NCBI GenBank assembly: GCA_029961685.1
Contig: JARWKL010000006.1
Coordinates: 2,728,001 to 2,792,000 of the forward strand
DNA length: 64,000 nt
Reading direction: 5' to 3'
Source of the DNA: Aristolochia californica
Lineage: Eukaryota; Streptophyta; Magnoliopsida; Piperales; Aristolochiaceae
In this document: one piece after another, positions 32,801-43,815 of the stretch
How positions within the stretch are numbered: position 1 is the stretch's first letter
How the letters are laid out: each line of letters starts with the position of its first letter
The notes under the pieces: generated by a model
Seen by the model: the letters and a program-made list of their open reading frames with translations, nothing else
Told to the model about the DNA's origin: nothing
Databases searched by the model: none
Position numbers and translations under genes: made by a program

Positions 32801-33199
32801 TTCTCCTAGTAGAGTATCTGTTTCTCTTTAGAAAATCTGCAGACAAATGATTCACTATTTTCGCCTCCTCATCCAGGACAAAACAAAGCTATTAATGATG
32901 AAGGGATGCCGCATCACCAAAGGCCTTTCATGAAGGGTCGACTTTATATCCAATTCAATGTGGAATTCCCTGATTCTGGTTTTCTATCACTTGATCAATG
33001 CCGCACCATTGAAACAATTTTACCGTGTAAATCAACCAACCAGATTACGCCAATGGAACTGGAAGAGTGTGAAGAGACCACTTTGCGTGATGTGAGCATT
33101 GAGGAACAGATGAGGAGGAAGCAGCAACAGCGGCAGAAGGAAGCATACGACGAGGATGATGATTCATCAGGACCCCAAGTGCAGTGTGCTCAGCAATAG
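23864..33199 (+). CDS. Type I J-protein (DnaJ/HSP40), plant J2/J3 class
   Basis: Seven coding exons join in phase: 23864-24013, 30810-30972, 31077-31215, 31790-31923, 32020-32162, 32588-32786 and 32877-33199, giving 416 residues against about 418-420 for the family. ATG at 23864 starts [20 protein letters not shown], the canonical plant start; an upstream in-frame GTG is not used. The J domain has HPD at residues 41-43 and is followed by a G/F-rich segment. Four CxxC zinc motifs follow: CPNC (146-149), CYGC (162-165), CPEC (189-192) and CMLC (205-208). The protein ends CAQQ, a farnesylation box. It stimulates Hsp70 ATPase and delivers clients in the cytosol. Intron 1 is 6.8 kb because a copia element (25000-30349) sits in it in antisense. 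Confidence 0.95.
25000..25310 (-). repeat. 3' LTR of the intronic copia element
   Basis: It matches 30033-30349 through ggaggctgc.ttgaatgag, tcagaacttga.cc, ataaatacaagtcagaattc, aatataaagtcctgatatga and tataccagtattctaac. The first bases are TCTGAAATT, where the partner has TGTGAATT. Confidence 0.85.
25319..25639 (-). pseudogene. Copia RNase H remnant (intronic element)
   Basis: The frame includes [34 protein letters not shown] and [11 protein letters not shown], the C-terminal part of copia RNase H with its HxRTKHI-type motif. It is truncated upstream by stops. Confidence 0.8.
27285..27739 (-). pseudogene. Copia integrase remnant (intronic element)
   Basis: Two adjacent frames (27739-27512 and 27518-27285) carry the end of the integrase core ([18 protein letters not shown]) and the GKxF-like tail ([35 protein letters not shown]). 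A frame break and lost catalytic residues show inactivation. Confidence 0.75.
28751..28942 (-). pseudogene. Copia gag tail remnant (intronic element)
   Basis: This short basic frame with [17 protein letters not shown] and an upstream AALNLHSS-like segment corresponds to the linker before the gag zinc knuckle in this copia group. It is weakly conserved; the assignment rests on its position between the 5' LTR and integrase. Confidence 0.5.
30033..30349 (-). repeat. 5' LTR of the intronic copia element
   Basis: This 317 bp repeat begins TGTGAATTATAG and ends ATTCTAACA. It is followed by the target duplication ATACT, and the degenerate primer site lies to its left at about 30022-30032. Confidence 0.85.
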
Positions 33200-34094
33200 A
33201 GGCTCAGACCTTCGTCTCAGAAAGGTCTCTGGAGGGGGCAATCTTATATAGGATATTTCTTACAGGTTAAATAGGGTAGGGTACTTGAATTTTGCTTAAT
33301 AGTTATCATTATTTTTTTTGGAATTTTGCATGGGTTCCTTTTTAGTAGCTACGTCATATTTTTCTCTTGACAGACTTGTTTGATTCTGGTGCGCGCTTCC
33401 CCTTTGCTATGTGTCATGAAGCTGACATGCTTCCAGAGTCATTGCCATCCCCTTTATCGGGTGAGAGCCTCCCTCCAGAATTTTGTTGAAATAAAAATAT
33501 CAATAATTGATGCTTTTAAAAAACTGAAAATGCTATTAACTTAACTTTTTCCATTAAATTGTAGGGTTGTATCTACAATTTGATCACAATTTAAAAGTAC
33601 TCCAATTGGTAGGTTGTTCGTGAATTATGGTATAAAAAAAGCTCTATTTAGAAGCTTAATTGACCCAATTACTTACATTTTCTAAATGTATTGTGCTTTA
33701 TTTGAATGTCCTCTGAAAATCTTATCATCTTTATATGTAGTTATCCGATTAAGCAACTTAAGAAATCGTTATTTTTTCCAAATATATAACGTCTTGTACA
33801 AGTGTCCTCAGAAAATATTATTATGTTGGCCCCCTTTCTTATTCCATTATTTTCTTCCAAGAAAAATTGTTTTCAAATTTATTTTGAAAGTAATCCAATA
33901 TTTCCCCTATTTTGGACAAAATAAATTGAGTAAATTGTTAGACTGGGAATGCATATAATCCAACAAATGGGTAGTGAACAAGGTAAGACATATGAGTAAA
34001 TGTAATTTTGAGATAAAATATGATTAAAGTGTCTTTTTGTAAGAATAGTGTAATACTCTTTTAAAGATTTTGTCTTAGAATGAATTTGTTTTTA
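33200..34094. other. 3' flank of the J-protein gene
   Basis: The first 100-300 bases are probably 3' UTR. Beyond that it is AT-rich sequence without a recognisable gene. Confidence 0.4.
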
Positions 34095-34320
34095 GGCTTA
34101 AGTGTCAAGGATTTTTTATTTTATGATTTTATAAAAAAATAAATTATTTTTATTATTATTTCATTTATTTACCCGATTATTCATTCTACCATTCAATAAA
34201 TAAAATACGAAACTTATTCGATATACTTATAACACTATATATCGATAAATCAAATATAAAAAATAAAAATATGTATGGAATAACTTATTATGTTCCATTT
34301 ATATACTATTTACAGCCCAC
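34095..34320 (-). repeat. AT-rich dispersed repeat, copy 2
   Basis: The reverse complement starts gggctgtaaatagtata and contains atggaaca..ataagttattcc, matching 19541-19830. Divergence is high. Confidence 0.45.
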
Positions 34321-34909
34321 ACCTTTTTTTTAAAGCTAAATAATTTTGAAATATATAAAGCTAAATTGTGGCCACTTTGCGTTCCAAAGATGGAGGAAGA
34401 CATTAAGCTTTTGTTGCATGCAAGAGGAAGGGGGTCTTGCCTTCGCCAGCTTTCCATCACAAGGGAAAGGTAGAGGCAATGAGTAGCTACCCTCATCGGG
34501 GAAGAGGCGCCTAGCTCACCCTTTGCCATGCACTCCTTTGATGCCCAAGATCCTTAAGGTGGAGGGTAGGGGAGGTGGGGGCCATCATTCCCATTAAAGA
34601 GGGGCTTGCTTCTCCTTCCTCTTCACATTAGGATGAAGGGCAATGCCCAGGAGCTTCTCTCCTTAACCTCAACAAGGGAAAGAAGGTCCAATTGCCTTGC
34701 CTTGCCCCCACTCTAGTAAATCATTGGTGTTGAGGAAGGCATGAGAGGAGTAGGGTGGTGCATCCTTTTCCATTAGGATTGGAAGAGAGGCACCATGACG
34801 CCTCTTTGCCTCTTGGAAGATTAAAGTGGGGTTTTAATTTAAGATATATTCTTTTTGGAAAAAATAAAAGACATTGAGAAAAAGAGCTCAAAATACTTAC
34901 AAGACAACA
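34321..34909. other. Intergenic, G/C-richer patch without gene
   Basis: Segments rich in gaggaag and ccttgcc words create short frames (34299-34529, 34721-34927 on -) without domains. Confidence 0.3.
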
Positions 34910-35080
34910 ATCATAATAAATATGCAAATGAATAATAAATCAATACTAGAATATGCTTTGGTGATGTTGCAAAAGGACAATAATAATAAAACAATACCAG
35001 TCTACTTTCAGCAGATTTTTGCATTTGAATTCCATGCATTTTGGCAGCTCTTACTAAGTGGAAAAGACCCAATTTAATGC
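34910..35080 (+). repeat. Dispersed repeat shared with 40140-40320, copy 1
   Basis: Shared order: aataaatcaat, actagaatat.ctttg, atgttgcaaaaggacaa, taataaaacaa.acc, tttgcat.tgaattcc, ttttggcagct, actaagtg.aaa.gaccca. It directly precedes the LTR at 35093. Confidence 0.7.
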
Positions 35081-35092
35081 CTTGATGAAGAG

Positions 35093-35368
35093 TGTTGAAG
35101 AGCATATATGGAAAGACTCTTACATGATTCTCACAATAAAAAGTCTCGTAGAAAAATCTTAGTTAAAGGTGTTTTAGTTATGTTAATCTTCTATTTATGT
35201 TCAATTATTCTAGGACTTATCTTTTAGTATTTAACTTTGGGTGTAACTGGGATAAAAATAGTTTAATTGTAATTTAATTCTACTTGTTTCCTTTATTATA
35301 AATAGAGACTCATTATACTCAAATTACATCAAGTCATTAAAGTATTTCTCTTTTCCAGAAATTCAACA
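35093..35368 (+). mobile_element. Solo LTR, family 3
   Basis: The segment starts TGTTGAAGAGC, ends AGAAATTCAACA and is 276 bp long. It matches the reverse complement of 20154-20471. No primer site follows it, no polypurine tract precedes it, and no 5 bp duplication is visible (aagag versus tagtc), so it is a solo or truncated LTR. Confidence 0.65.
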
Positions 35369-35491
35369 TAGTCATAAATAATGCGACCCATTTTTAATCT
35401 ATCATCTCTAGTAGTTTAGGTTCATATTATATCTTTTTTTTCTTTCACCATAGTCACCCCCTTCTAGGTTTGTTACTCACCAGACCTTACA

Positions 35492-35883
35492 TGTTATGCA
35501 CCTCGCCAATACTATCCAAAAGATCGGCCTATTAGGAGCGAAAGACATAGGTATATAACCCAGGACCATAACATCACGCCCACGCTCGCGAGAGCCGATG
35601 TCCACGGTGGCCCACTTGCAACGGCCTACTCTAGCGATGGCCCATGGTGCGGAAACACACTCAGGTCGCCCCTTCCGCATATAGCGGTGGCCCATTGGTG
35701 CGGGAAACACACTCTGGTCGCCCCTTCCACCAGGTCGTCCTCTCCATAGTCACCCCCTCCGGGATTCGAACTCGTGACGTAGCGCTAGCTCTGATACCAA
35801 ATGTTATGCACCTAGCCAATACTACCTAAAAGACTAACCTGTTAGGAGCGAAAGACATAGGTACATAACCCAAGACCATAACA
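35492..35883 (-). mobile_element. TRIM element, complete, with 82 bp LTRs and TTACA target duplication
   Basis: LTRs at 35492-35573 and 35802-35883 run TGTTATGCACCT...CCATAACA. The 5 bp duplication TTACA is exact (35487-35491 and 35884-35888). GCTCTGATACCA next to the right LTR is the minus-strand primer site. The 228 bp interior is non-coding and contains GGGATTCGAACTCGTGACG, the B-box-like motif shared with the TRIM at 9002-9435. Its LTRs lack about 53 bp that the other TRIM carries before its ATAACA end, so these are two subfamilies. Confidence 0.9.
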
Positions 35884-36290
35884 TTACACCATATTGTGAA
35901 GTAAGATTGTTGTATTCTTTTTTTTCCAATTATAGCATCTCTCTCATGTCTCTCTCTACTTAAAATTTCCACTATTCTTTTTCTTCTTCTTTTTCTTTTT
36001 ATCTACCATCTCATGCCTATTTTATCTTCCTTTGGTTACTTCTTGTTATTCTCATCATCTTTGCACTCTTTCATATTTCTCCTTCTTGTGAAAGAGAAAA
36101 AATAAGAGAGGGTAGAGACTACTTGCCTCTCATCATAATGAAAGAGGCAAAAAAAAAAAAAAAAAAAAGTGAAGATAAAGTCTCTCTTTCATATGGGAAT
36201 AAAGAACAGGCGGTGATCACCTCCCCTCCCTCTCATGAGGGAAAAGGGGTGGAAGAGGTGGGTACCTCTCATTTTAATTTTTTTAAAAAT
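35884..36290. other. Intergenic, low-complexity
   Basis: CT-rich and A-run sequence. The frame 36123-36374 is built from homopolymer and trinucleotide runs and is not a gene. Confidence 0.35.
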
Positions 36291-36311
36291 AATAACAATA
36301 ATAATAATAAA

Positions 36312-36359
<48 letters not shown>
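36291..36359. repeat. (AAT)n and (TTA)n microsatellite pair
   Basis: A run of AAT-type units (36291-36310) is followed after a few bases by about fifteen TTA units (36314-36359). The two halves are complementary, so the locus can form a hairpin. Confidence 0.9.
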
Positions 36360-36362
<3 letters not shown>

Positions 36363-37275
36363 CTAATGGTTTGACCTTAATTATCTTTTATATTTTGTTC
36401 GTAAAGTTGTATTTGAAAATATGATATATCCAAGCCAGTAGGGCTTTCAATCATAGATCTCAAATCCACAATTAAGGCCAAATCATCAATCAATCCAAAA
36501 TTAGATTGGCAAGAATCTAAATTATTTTGAAGATAAAATTTTCATATTTGACATGATTTTTCTTAATATTTCATTGTTTCCCCTTCAAGCTATAATCAAG
36601 GTAACAAAAAATTCCAACTTGTTGGTAACAAACAAGATGTGCTTTTTGATCACTTGTTTGCCTTGGCATATTAAAGTAAAAATGTGAAAGACTTGGAACA
36701 TATTTTAAAACACATTTGGTTGGAGTTTGCTCATATTACATATATGACAAGAAAATCACAAGTTTATAATAAATAAAAAAATATTTTTTTAATATTTTAA
36801 CAATTAAGAGAATACTTCCCCTATATAACAACTCTCATTGCAAAAGAAGGCCTACAATAGATGAAAGAATCTAGTGGAAAATACATAGACTAGACTGACT
36901 TAATTACAACCCCTAAAAAACAAAATTTCAAATATAGGAGGGGGACATAAAATTTGCAACTTGTAAAACATTGAAAAAACAAGTAATCATAAGAGTGATA
37001 AAAAAAAAACACCAAAAGATTAAACACTTATTATCCCAATAGTAAAGTTCAAACCTAAAACAAAATTCAAAAAAGAAAACATGAGTTCCAAGGTTTTCTA
37101 AAGTTCACTTCATTTCCTTTTTCTTGATACGAATTTTTTTTTAGGATTTTCATAGTCCTAACTTAAACTTTAGGATTTTACAGAATAAACAATAATGACT
37201 TCTCCAAAACCATTATAGTCATTTTTTTCTCTATTGATCTTCTACTCGTACAATTAAAAGAATAGAGTAACTTAA
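36360..37275. other. Intergenic, no gene recognised
   Basis: AT-rich sequence without domain-bearing frames or clear repeats. Confidence 0.35.
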
Positions 37276-39200
37276 ACGGTGACAGGGTTCTACTCGAATT
37301 GTAAGACTCTGATGAAGTTTAATATGAACTTTTGGTGAACTCAGATTCGTTAATGATTTGCAAAAGTAATAATGAAATATATAGGGTTTCAATTAAGGAA
37401 TGTTTATCAAAATCTAACTCTAGTTTTAAGGTTCTAATTTTCTCCCATTTCCTTTTATTTGCTCTGTAGTGAGATAAATTACAGTATATGATGATGTTCT
37501 CTTACAATAAATTAAAATCGTACTACATATGTGGCAAGACTCATCAAGCACTAAAGGCAACCACCCTCCTACGAAACACACATACACACATTCACACTCA
37601 CACTCAAAACTTGTATTGTAGACCCAACTCAAATAATAAAGAAACTTAACCAAATAAAGTAACAGGTAAAAATCATGTCCCCTCTCATCTACTCTAGGGC
37701 TCACCCTAGTCAAAGTTCTCGTGGTTTGAATTTTGGACAATGGTTTGTCAATTTTTTTGTCCATCTTTCTCCTATTTCCTTCATAATGAATTGCTCATCA
37801 CAGTTGTAATAATGTTCTTAATTTGGCTCTCCTCATTTTCATTCTTTTTCCGAGTCAGGTCATGGAGTTCAAGGTAGAAGTTTTGACTTCACAAATTAAA
37901 TGGTTGCAACCTTGTAGGATTTTTTTAGGTGAGAAGGCATTTTTTCATCCCATTTCCTTAAGAGTTTTGATTTTTTTTTTCTGTTTTTATTACTATTACC
38001 TTATCGACTAATATCCACCAAAACACCTTAACTTCCATTTATACGTCTTCTCACTCTCTAATCGTAAATAATCCCACTAAGGTTCTCCTTAATCCACCCA
38101 TTGGCTGGATTGGATTGATGTTCTAATTCAAATTGATATTGCTGAATAGTATTGATATGTTTCAGCTTAGGTATTAAGACACTAACATCCCAAATGTGTG
38201 CACACCAAAAGTATTCTAACTAGTGGTTTCGAATTCCATTGAACCATTGATACCAAATAGATGAAGGTAGCAATATATTTTTGAAGATCCAATGTTCCAT
38301 AGTAATTGAAAAAAAAATGATCTTTCTCATAAAGCCCAACTAGTGGGATCATTGGTAGGCTTGAGCTTGAGATATTCTATTGTTGCAAGCTTCATTAGAT
38401 CTGCCTCAAAGTGTTCTATTTGCCTTGCTTGGTGTCTTATTGTTCATACCCATAGGTCTCACATGAAAGCACAACTTTAGTTTTATCTTATGTTGAGACA
38501 TGACTCAGAAAATTTCAACAGCTTCCCCTTACCCTTTTCAAACCATAAACAATACAACTACTTTACCTGTAGATCAACCACACAAACGTACTCCATTTCT
38601 TAGCTCTCCACTCCTTTATTATAGATCTATTTGCACACGGTATCTATACCTAGTGTTTCATGGTGACAACTGTATGGGACTTGATTTAGCTGCCAACTCT
38701 CTTTTTCTTTATACATTTGGGTTAGATTGTTTTGATACCACTTAATAGGGTTCTATTCAAATTGTAAGATTTTTCAAGTGTTTTTACATTTTTTATTTTT
38801 TTATTTACAAATTGGCGGTTCGCGCAAATGATAATGGAATAATTTGAGAGAAGATATAGGGATGATAAGGACTTTGCACAAAAATTAGCGATTTGAACTT
38901 TAAAAGGATAGTCCTCCACCATTAAAGTCCAACACTAACTTTTAGGATTCTAACTTTCCTCCCTGTTCTTTTCTTACTCTTTTAGTTTTAGGGTTCAAAC
39001 AATCATCTTGTTCTTTTCTTGTTCTACATGACAATGACACACTTTAAAAATGAAAAGCGATACTACTAGCCTAAAGTAACTACTAAGACCTAATGAAAAC
39101 TAGATAAGTGGTTGTTTTATGTAAGTGGCAATGAAATAATTTGAGAGAAGATATAGGAATGATACTGAAAATTAAAAAGAAAACTCAAAACTTCTAGTTG
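37276..39200 (-). mobile_element. Possible very old LTR element
   Basis: Two diverged blocks start with agggttctactcgaattgtaa (near 37286) and agggttctattcaaattgtaa (near 38748). Both pass through taact.tag.ttctaa.tttcctccc-type ends (near 37420 and 38937). TTTTGATACCA at 38729-38739, just before the right block, looks like a decayed primer site. The interior has no recognisable protein. A short stretch (aataatttgagagaagatat) recurs again near 39133. Confidence 0.35.
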
Positions 39201-39355
39201 AAAGTAACGATTGGGGCGTATGTCTCAACTAAATTAAGTATCGTGGACTTGTACGACAAGTACCCTATCAAATGACTTTTTTAGTTCTATAGTTTTGATA
39301 ATTAGACCTTTATACTATTCAGTGAATTTTAAAGGCATTTTTAGAATAAATTTTA

Positions 39356-39937
39356 GGGCTTGTCTGGAACCCACAAAAAATAAAAGAAAAGAAAAAAAAT
39401 GGGAGAGAAAATTATTTTTTGTTGTTTGGCAATAGAGAATCATTGAGAGAAAAGAAAATAATAGAGAAAATCATTTTTTCTCTTAGGTAATAATTTTTTT
39501 CTCACAAAATGATGGAATTTGGGGAGAAAAGAAAAGAAATAGAAACTTGAAAGAAAATTTAAATATTACTAATTTTTATTTCTTTTTATTTTTTTCACAT
39601 GTATCCAAACAAAATAAATTATACTTCTTTTCTTTTGCTTGGATGCTCGTGAAAAATGACAGAGAAAATGTAAGAAAAATAGAGTTTCTCTTGATTGGAT
39701 ACACGTAGAAAATGAAAAATAAAAGAAATTTAGTAATATTTTAATTTTTTGATAATTAAAATTTTCTTTCAAGTTTCTATTTCTTTTCTTTTCTCCCCAA
39801 ATTTTATTCTTTCGTAGGAGATAATTTATTAACTACTCAATGATTCTCTGCTATCAAACAATAACAGAAAATATTTTTTTCTCTTTGTTTTTTGTTCTTT
39901 TCTTTTCTTTTCTTTTCTGTGGGCTCCAAACATGCCC
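39356..39937. mobile_element. Fold-back MITE, PIF/Harbinger-like, TTA target duplication
   Basis: The whole 582 bp element is an inverted repeat. The left end GGGCTTGTCTGGAACCCAC and the reverse complement of the right end GGGCATGTTTGGAGCCCAC align. Inner words such as gagaatcattgag, aatttggggagaaaagaaaa and gaaacttgaaagaaaattt occur in mirrored order. The flanks are TTA at 39353-39355 and 39938-39940, the PIF/Harbinger target. The loop is near 39640. It has no coding capacity. Confidence 0.85.
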
Positions 39938-40139
39938 TTACTCTTGAAAAATCTGGTGAAACGAAAATATCTTTCCATTGACCAACTTTCCACTTAGAAC
40001 AGGACACTAACCCTCTCTTATTAATAAAATTAAATTAAAACAAAAAAAATACAGCTAACTGTAGTGGACTCAAATCCATATTCCTTTTCACTACTTTTAA
40101 ACTTCAATCCACTCAGGTTACAATAAATCAATCATTTGA

Positions 40140-40320
40140 TAGAAACCCAAATGAATAAAAAAAAGAATAACAAATCTCCAACTAGAATATACTTTGATGA
40201 ATGTTGCAAAAGGACAAAAATAATAAAACAACACCTGTCCATCTCCCTTCATTTTTTTTGCATCTGAATTCCTTGCAATTTTGGCAGCTTTCACTAAGTG
40301 AAAACGACCCAATTCAGTGA
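40140..40320 (+). repeat. Dispersed repeat shared with 34910-35080, copy 2
   Basis: It has the same landmark order as copy 1 (actagaatatactttgatga, gttgcaaaaggacaa, tgaattcc, ttttggcagct, actaagtgaaa). It is not accompanied by an LTR here, so the shared unit is independent of the LTR family. Confidence 0.7.
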
Positions 40321-40433
40321 CTCAACCATGAGTCTTAATCAGAGCTTCTTCTCAAATCTTCTGATTCTACGATCGACTGAAACCTCCTCAGATCCTTCAA
40401 CACTTGTTATTCTACTCTGCTTTCTGCTCCTGA

Positions 40434-40696
40434 CCATACCACCAAAGAGGAAGAAAAAAGTAGCCCAAGCCATCGTGCTTCTGGTTGAGTTCTCGCTATC
40501 CTAGAAATCTATAAAACTGTTGGCTTGCACAGGTTCACTTCACCCTGCTTGGAAGAAATCCTACCTGACTGAACATACCAAAGAGGAAGAAAAAAGCAGC
40601 TCAAGGCATCGTGCTTGTGGTTGAGTTCTCACAATCCTAGAAATCTTATAAAAAAACCAGGCCTTGACTGTTGGCTTGCACAGGATCACTTCACCC
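40434..40696. repeat. Direct duplication, about 139 bp spacing
   Basis: Units 40434-40544 and 40573-40696 share ccaaagaggaagaaaaaag, catcgtgctt.tggttgag, tctc..atcctagaaatc and gttggcttgcacagg.tcac. The second unit contains an insertion (aaaccaggccttgact). Confidence 0.75.
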
Positions 40697-43017
40697 CCAT
40701 CCCACAGGTAGCTGGTTTTGGCTTTTCTCACCATCATTTCTGGTTGGAAAACGCTTCTGTCAGGTCTGCAGTTATTGGCATCAGCCCATAAAATTTTGCA
40801 GCATCCCCTTTGAAGTGTCTGGATCACAAATGAAGTACTGTTTGTACTATTATGAGGAAATAAAATAACAAAATATTTGCAGTTTAGTGGTAGAAACAGA
40901 GAGAAATAGAAGAGAATTGTGGCTTCCCATCCACCACATAACTTTTCATGGAGGATTTGGGTACAAGGCTGTAGCTGCAACATTAAAGGCTTGTAGCTTG
41001 GTGAAATGATAAGTTTCCAGCCTTAGAGGAGAAAAGACTTTTTAAGGAGCTTAACATGTTTCATCCCCAGTTAGGTGGCATGACCCATCTGGGTTTTAGG
41101 GCTCAAAGAACTCTGCACTAAGGTCTGTTAGACAAATTAAAATCACAATAAGCAGAATTTTAATGGTGGTGTGGCCCTTTTCTTGTGGGAGTAGGTGGGG
41201 GAGGGAGGCCCTTCATTATACTGGTGGATGGAATGTAATATATCTGGAAAAGAAAAAAAAAAAAAAAACTATTGTTTGGTGCAAAGATTGATTTGGACAA
41301 GTAATGAACTATTCATTTTTTATGGAAGAATGGAAAATTCCACTCAGAAAATCCTGTTCTGGGGGTTTAAAGTAATGTTATGAGCTACCCAGTTGATTAG
41401 TCCATTTGGAGAAGAGTAATTAATTTGTTTTTAATTCCCAAGAACCTGGGCTGAAGGTGTTCATCAGACAAGTCCAAGTGGAACAGTATTGGTGAAAGCA
41501 GGTATGGCTGGCAAGGCAGGATAATCTTATATAGTTTAGGAAGCTAACTTTTGGCCATTAGAGAGTAAAGAATGGAGGTCTGTAGATATTTGCTGCCATA
41601 ATCTGCATTTGTAAAACCAGAATTTGTGGCCACGAAGAGAAGATTTACAAATGGTGAAATCCGCAGCAGCAAAGGGTCTGGTGAGGGAGTCTGATAGATC
41701 CGTCGGTACTGATTTACAGAGTCATATAAACCCGTGTGGTTTCCGCGTGGGGCAGTCCTAACTTTCCGAATGCCGGAAGAGAGGACAAGATGTCTTGTCT
41801 ACAGTACAGCCAAAAAACAAAAAAAACCCAAGAGATTCTCCTGCGGTGATCTGGTGTGTGATTAGTGCATTTTGCTAGAACCGCCGTTTAATTTCTGGGT
41901 GCAAATCTTGATTTTACAGTCATTAACTTGATTTGCAGTTCCCGAAAACGAAACCAGAAAGCCCTCTATAATGGCGGGTGGGAATCTCCAGCAAAGTGAT
42001 GACTCCAATACAATTCAATACGGAAAAAATCCGATAACCTGTTATTCATCTGCAAATGGGCAAACTTGCTGAATATTATATGAATAGTTATAATGGTGGA
42101 GAGCGCTTGAAAGGGCTTTAATTGAGGTTCCTTAATGAAGGGGCTCCACCCTGGAGTTGTTTTGGATTTGCAGAGCTTTCCCGTGGGATTCTCTAAAAAA
42201 TCACTCTCCCGCCATGAGAGGCCGATTTGAGCGCCGAGTTTTAACACATGCTGTAATTCCGATGGAGAGGCCAGCAAATATGCTGCGGCTTTCGAGTCTC
42301 GGCCGAAGATTTGACGTCCCACCTCACAGGGATGCCCACTTTTCTGGCTGCAGATTCATGGTTCTTCCCAGGCCGAAGGTCACCCAGAAATCCATGGCGA
42401 CAACCCTCCGTGGAGAGTCAGCTGAAGGACAAGAAAGGTGTTCAACAACCTACTGTCGAGTTGGGACCCATCAATCTACATCGAATCACCGACTCGGGCG
42501 AAATCTATGACCGTGTAGCTGTCCTCCCCCGAGTCAAATAAAGCGGGAGGCAACGGCAACACCGTTCTTCCTCGTGTGATTTCCATGGCTACTAGTTACA
42601 GCTCCAGAAGCTGGAACAGATATAGAAGCTACGGAAGCCAGAACCAGCTTCAGGGTCCCACAGTCAGATAAAATAAAGAAAGCTACAGGGAAGGGGAGAG
42701 AGGGAAGTAGATAAATCTTTTGTTTCTTCTCCGAACGGCCAAGTATAGAGAAAGCAGAAGTGGTCCAGGAAACAGTAAAAAGTGATGTCAAAACTATTCA
42801 GAAATGCATGATGGAGGGGAGAGGAGAGTGAGAAATGGCAGTCACTGTACACTGTAGCCCTTTTAAGAAAGGGCCCATGGCTTCTCCTATTTTCCCCCAT
42901 TTCCAACTTACAGAGGCATCATAAAAGCCTCAGCGATTGAATTTATACACCACTTCTACATTCTCTCCTGTTACGCACACCAACTCCTCATTCTTCATTC
43001 TCCCCCAGCCCTTTATC
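40697..43017. other. Long upstream region of the AP2/ERF gene
   Basis: Overlapping open frames on both strands at 41966-42541 (117-118 codons) show no domain. From about 42860 the sequence is leader-like, with tttatacacc near 42940 and a CT-rich stretch just before the ATG. Confidence 0.35.
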
Positions 43018-43779
43018 ATGGAGGAAGCAATTGTTATAGAATGCGAGACCAATACTTCTTATTCCTCTTCGTCGGCTTCTTCTTCTTCTTCCTCTGCAGG
43101 TGGTGCTAGTTTGGGTGTATCTCGGTCGGGATCAATCGCGGCAAAGAAGAGGGGCTCAGCGGAGTCGGAGAGAGACGGGAGCAGTGCGGATGTTGCAGGG
43201 GGCAATGAGAGCAAGAAGAAGCCAAAGAACGACGGGAAGCATCCGACGTATCGGGGAGTACGAATGCGCAATTGGGGGAAATGGGTGTCGGAGATCCGGG
43301 AGCCGAGGAAGAAGTCGAGGATTTGGCTGGGGACTTTTCCGACTCCGGAAATGGCAGCAAGAGCGCACGATGTGGCCGCGCTGACCATCAAAGGCCAAGC
43401 TGCTTACCTCAACTTCCCTGAACTGGCCAACGACCTCCCCCGGCCTGCTTCCGCCTGCCCAAAGGACATCCAAGCTGCCGCCGCCAAAGCAGCGGCCGCC
43501 GATTACGACGAGCTCCGAAACAGAGCTGCCAAGCAGCGCGCCCAATCGGAAGAACCAATCTCCCATTCCCCGTCCATGACCAATGCCTCCGACGACACGA
43601 CAGATTCGTCAAATTCTGCTTCCAATGAAGACGACGACGCCTTCTTCGACCTGCCCGACCTCTTTGTCACCGATCTCACTTCGTCAACCGATGGCGTCTA
43701 CTACTCTCCGTCCTGGGTACCCGCCGCAGTCGACCAGGGATTCCGGCTAGAGGAGCCGTTTCTATGGGACTACTCCTAG
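43018..43779 (+). CDS. AP2/ERF transcription factor, DREB type (A-4-like)
   Basis: A single 253-codon exon, as usual for the family. ATG at 43018 is chosen because the acidic [10 protein letters not shown] start is typical and the in-frame upstream sequence is leader-like. The N-terminus has a serine run (residues 15-26) encoded by a TCT/TCC microsatellite, then a basic stretch [11 protein letters not shown]. The AP2 domain spans about residues 78-135 ([39 protein letters not shown]). Valine and glutamate at the domain positions equivalent to 14 and 19 mark the DREB subfamily. The C-terminus is acidic and ends EEPFLWDYS, like A-4 proteins. It likely binds DRE/CRT elements in the nucleus in stress or developmental responses. 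The coding region is clearly more GC-rich than its surroundings. Confidence 0.95.
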   Translation: MEEAIVIECETNTSYSSSSASSSSSSAGGASLGVSRSGSIAAKKRGSAESERDGSSADVAGGNESKKKPKNDGKHPTYRGVRMRNWGKWVSEIREPRKKSRIWLGTFPTPEMAARAHDVAALTIKGQAAYLNFPELANDLPRPASACPKDIQAAAAKAAAADYDELRNRAAKQRAQSEEPISHSPSMTNASDDTTDSSNSASNEDDDAFFDLPDLFVTDLTSSTDGVYYSPSWVPAAVDQGFRLEEPFLWDYS

Positions 43780-43815
43780 ACCCCCCTTCCCCGCCCACTG
43801 TGCAAGCTTAAACTG

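Noticed and set aside
41966..42541. Three 76-118 codon open frames upstream of the AP2/ERF gene
   Set aside because: They overlap on opposite strands, and none shows a family motif. They are more likely chance frames in GC-richer upstream DNA.
43059..43612. Long antisense and alternative-frame ORFs over the AP2/ERF exon
   Set aside because: They are shadows of the GC-rich coding sequence, whose AP2 domain fixes the true frame.
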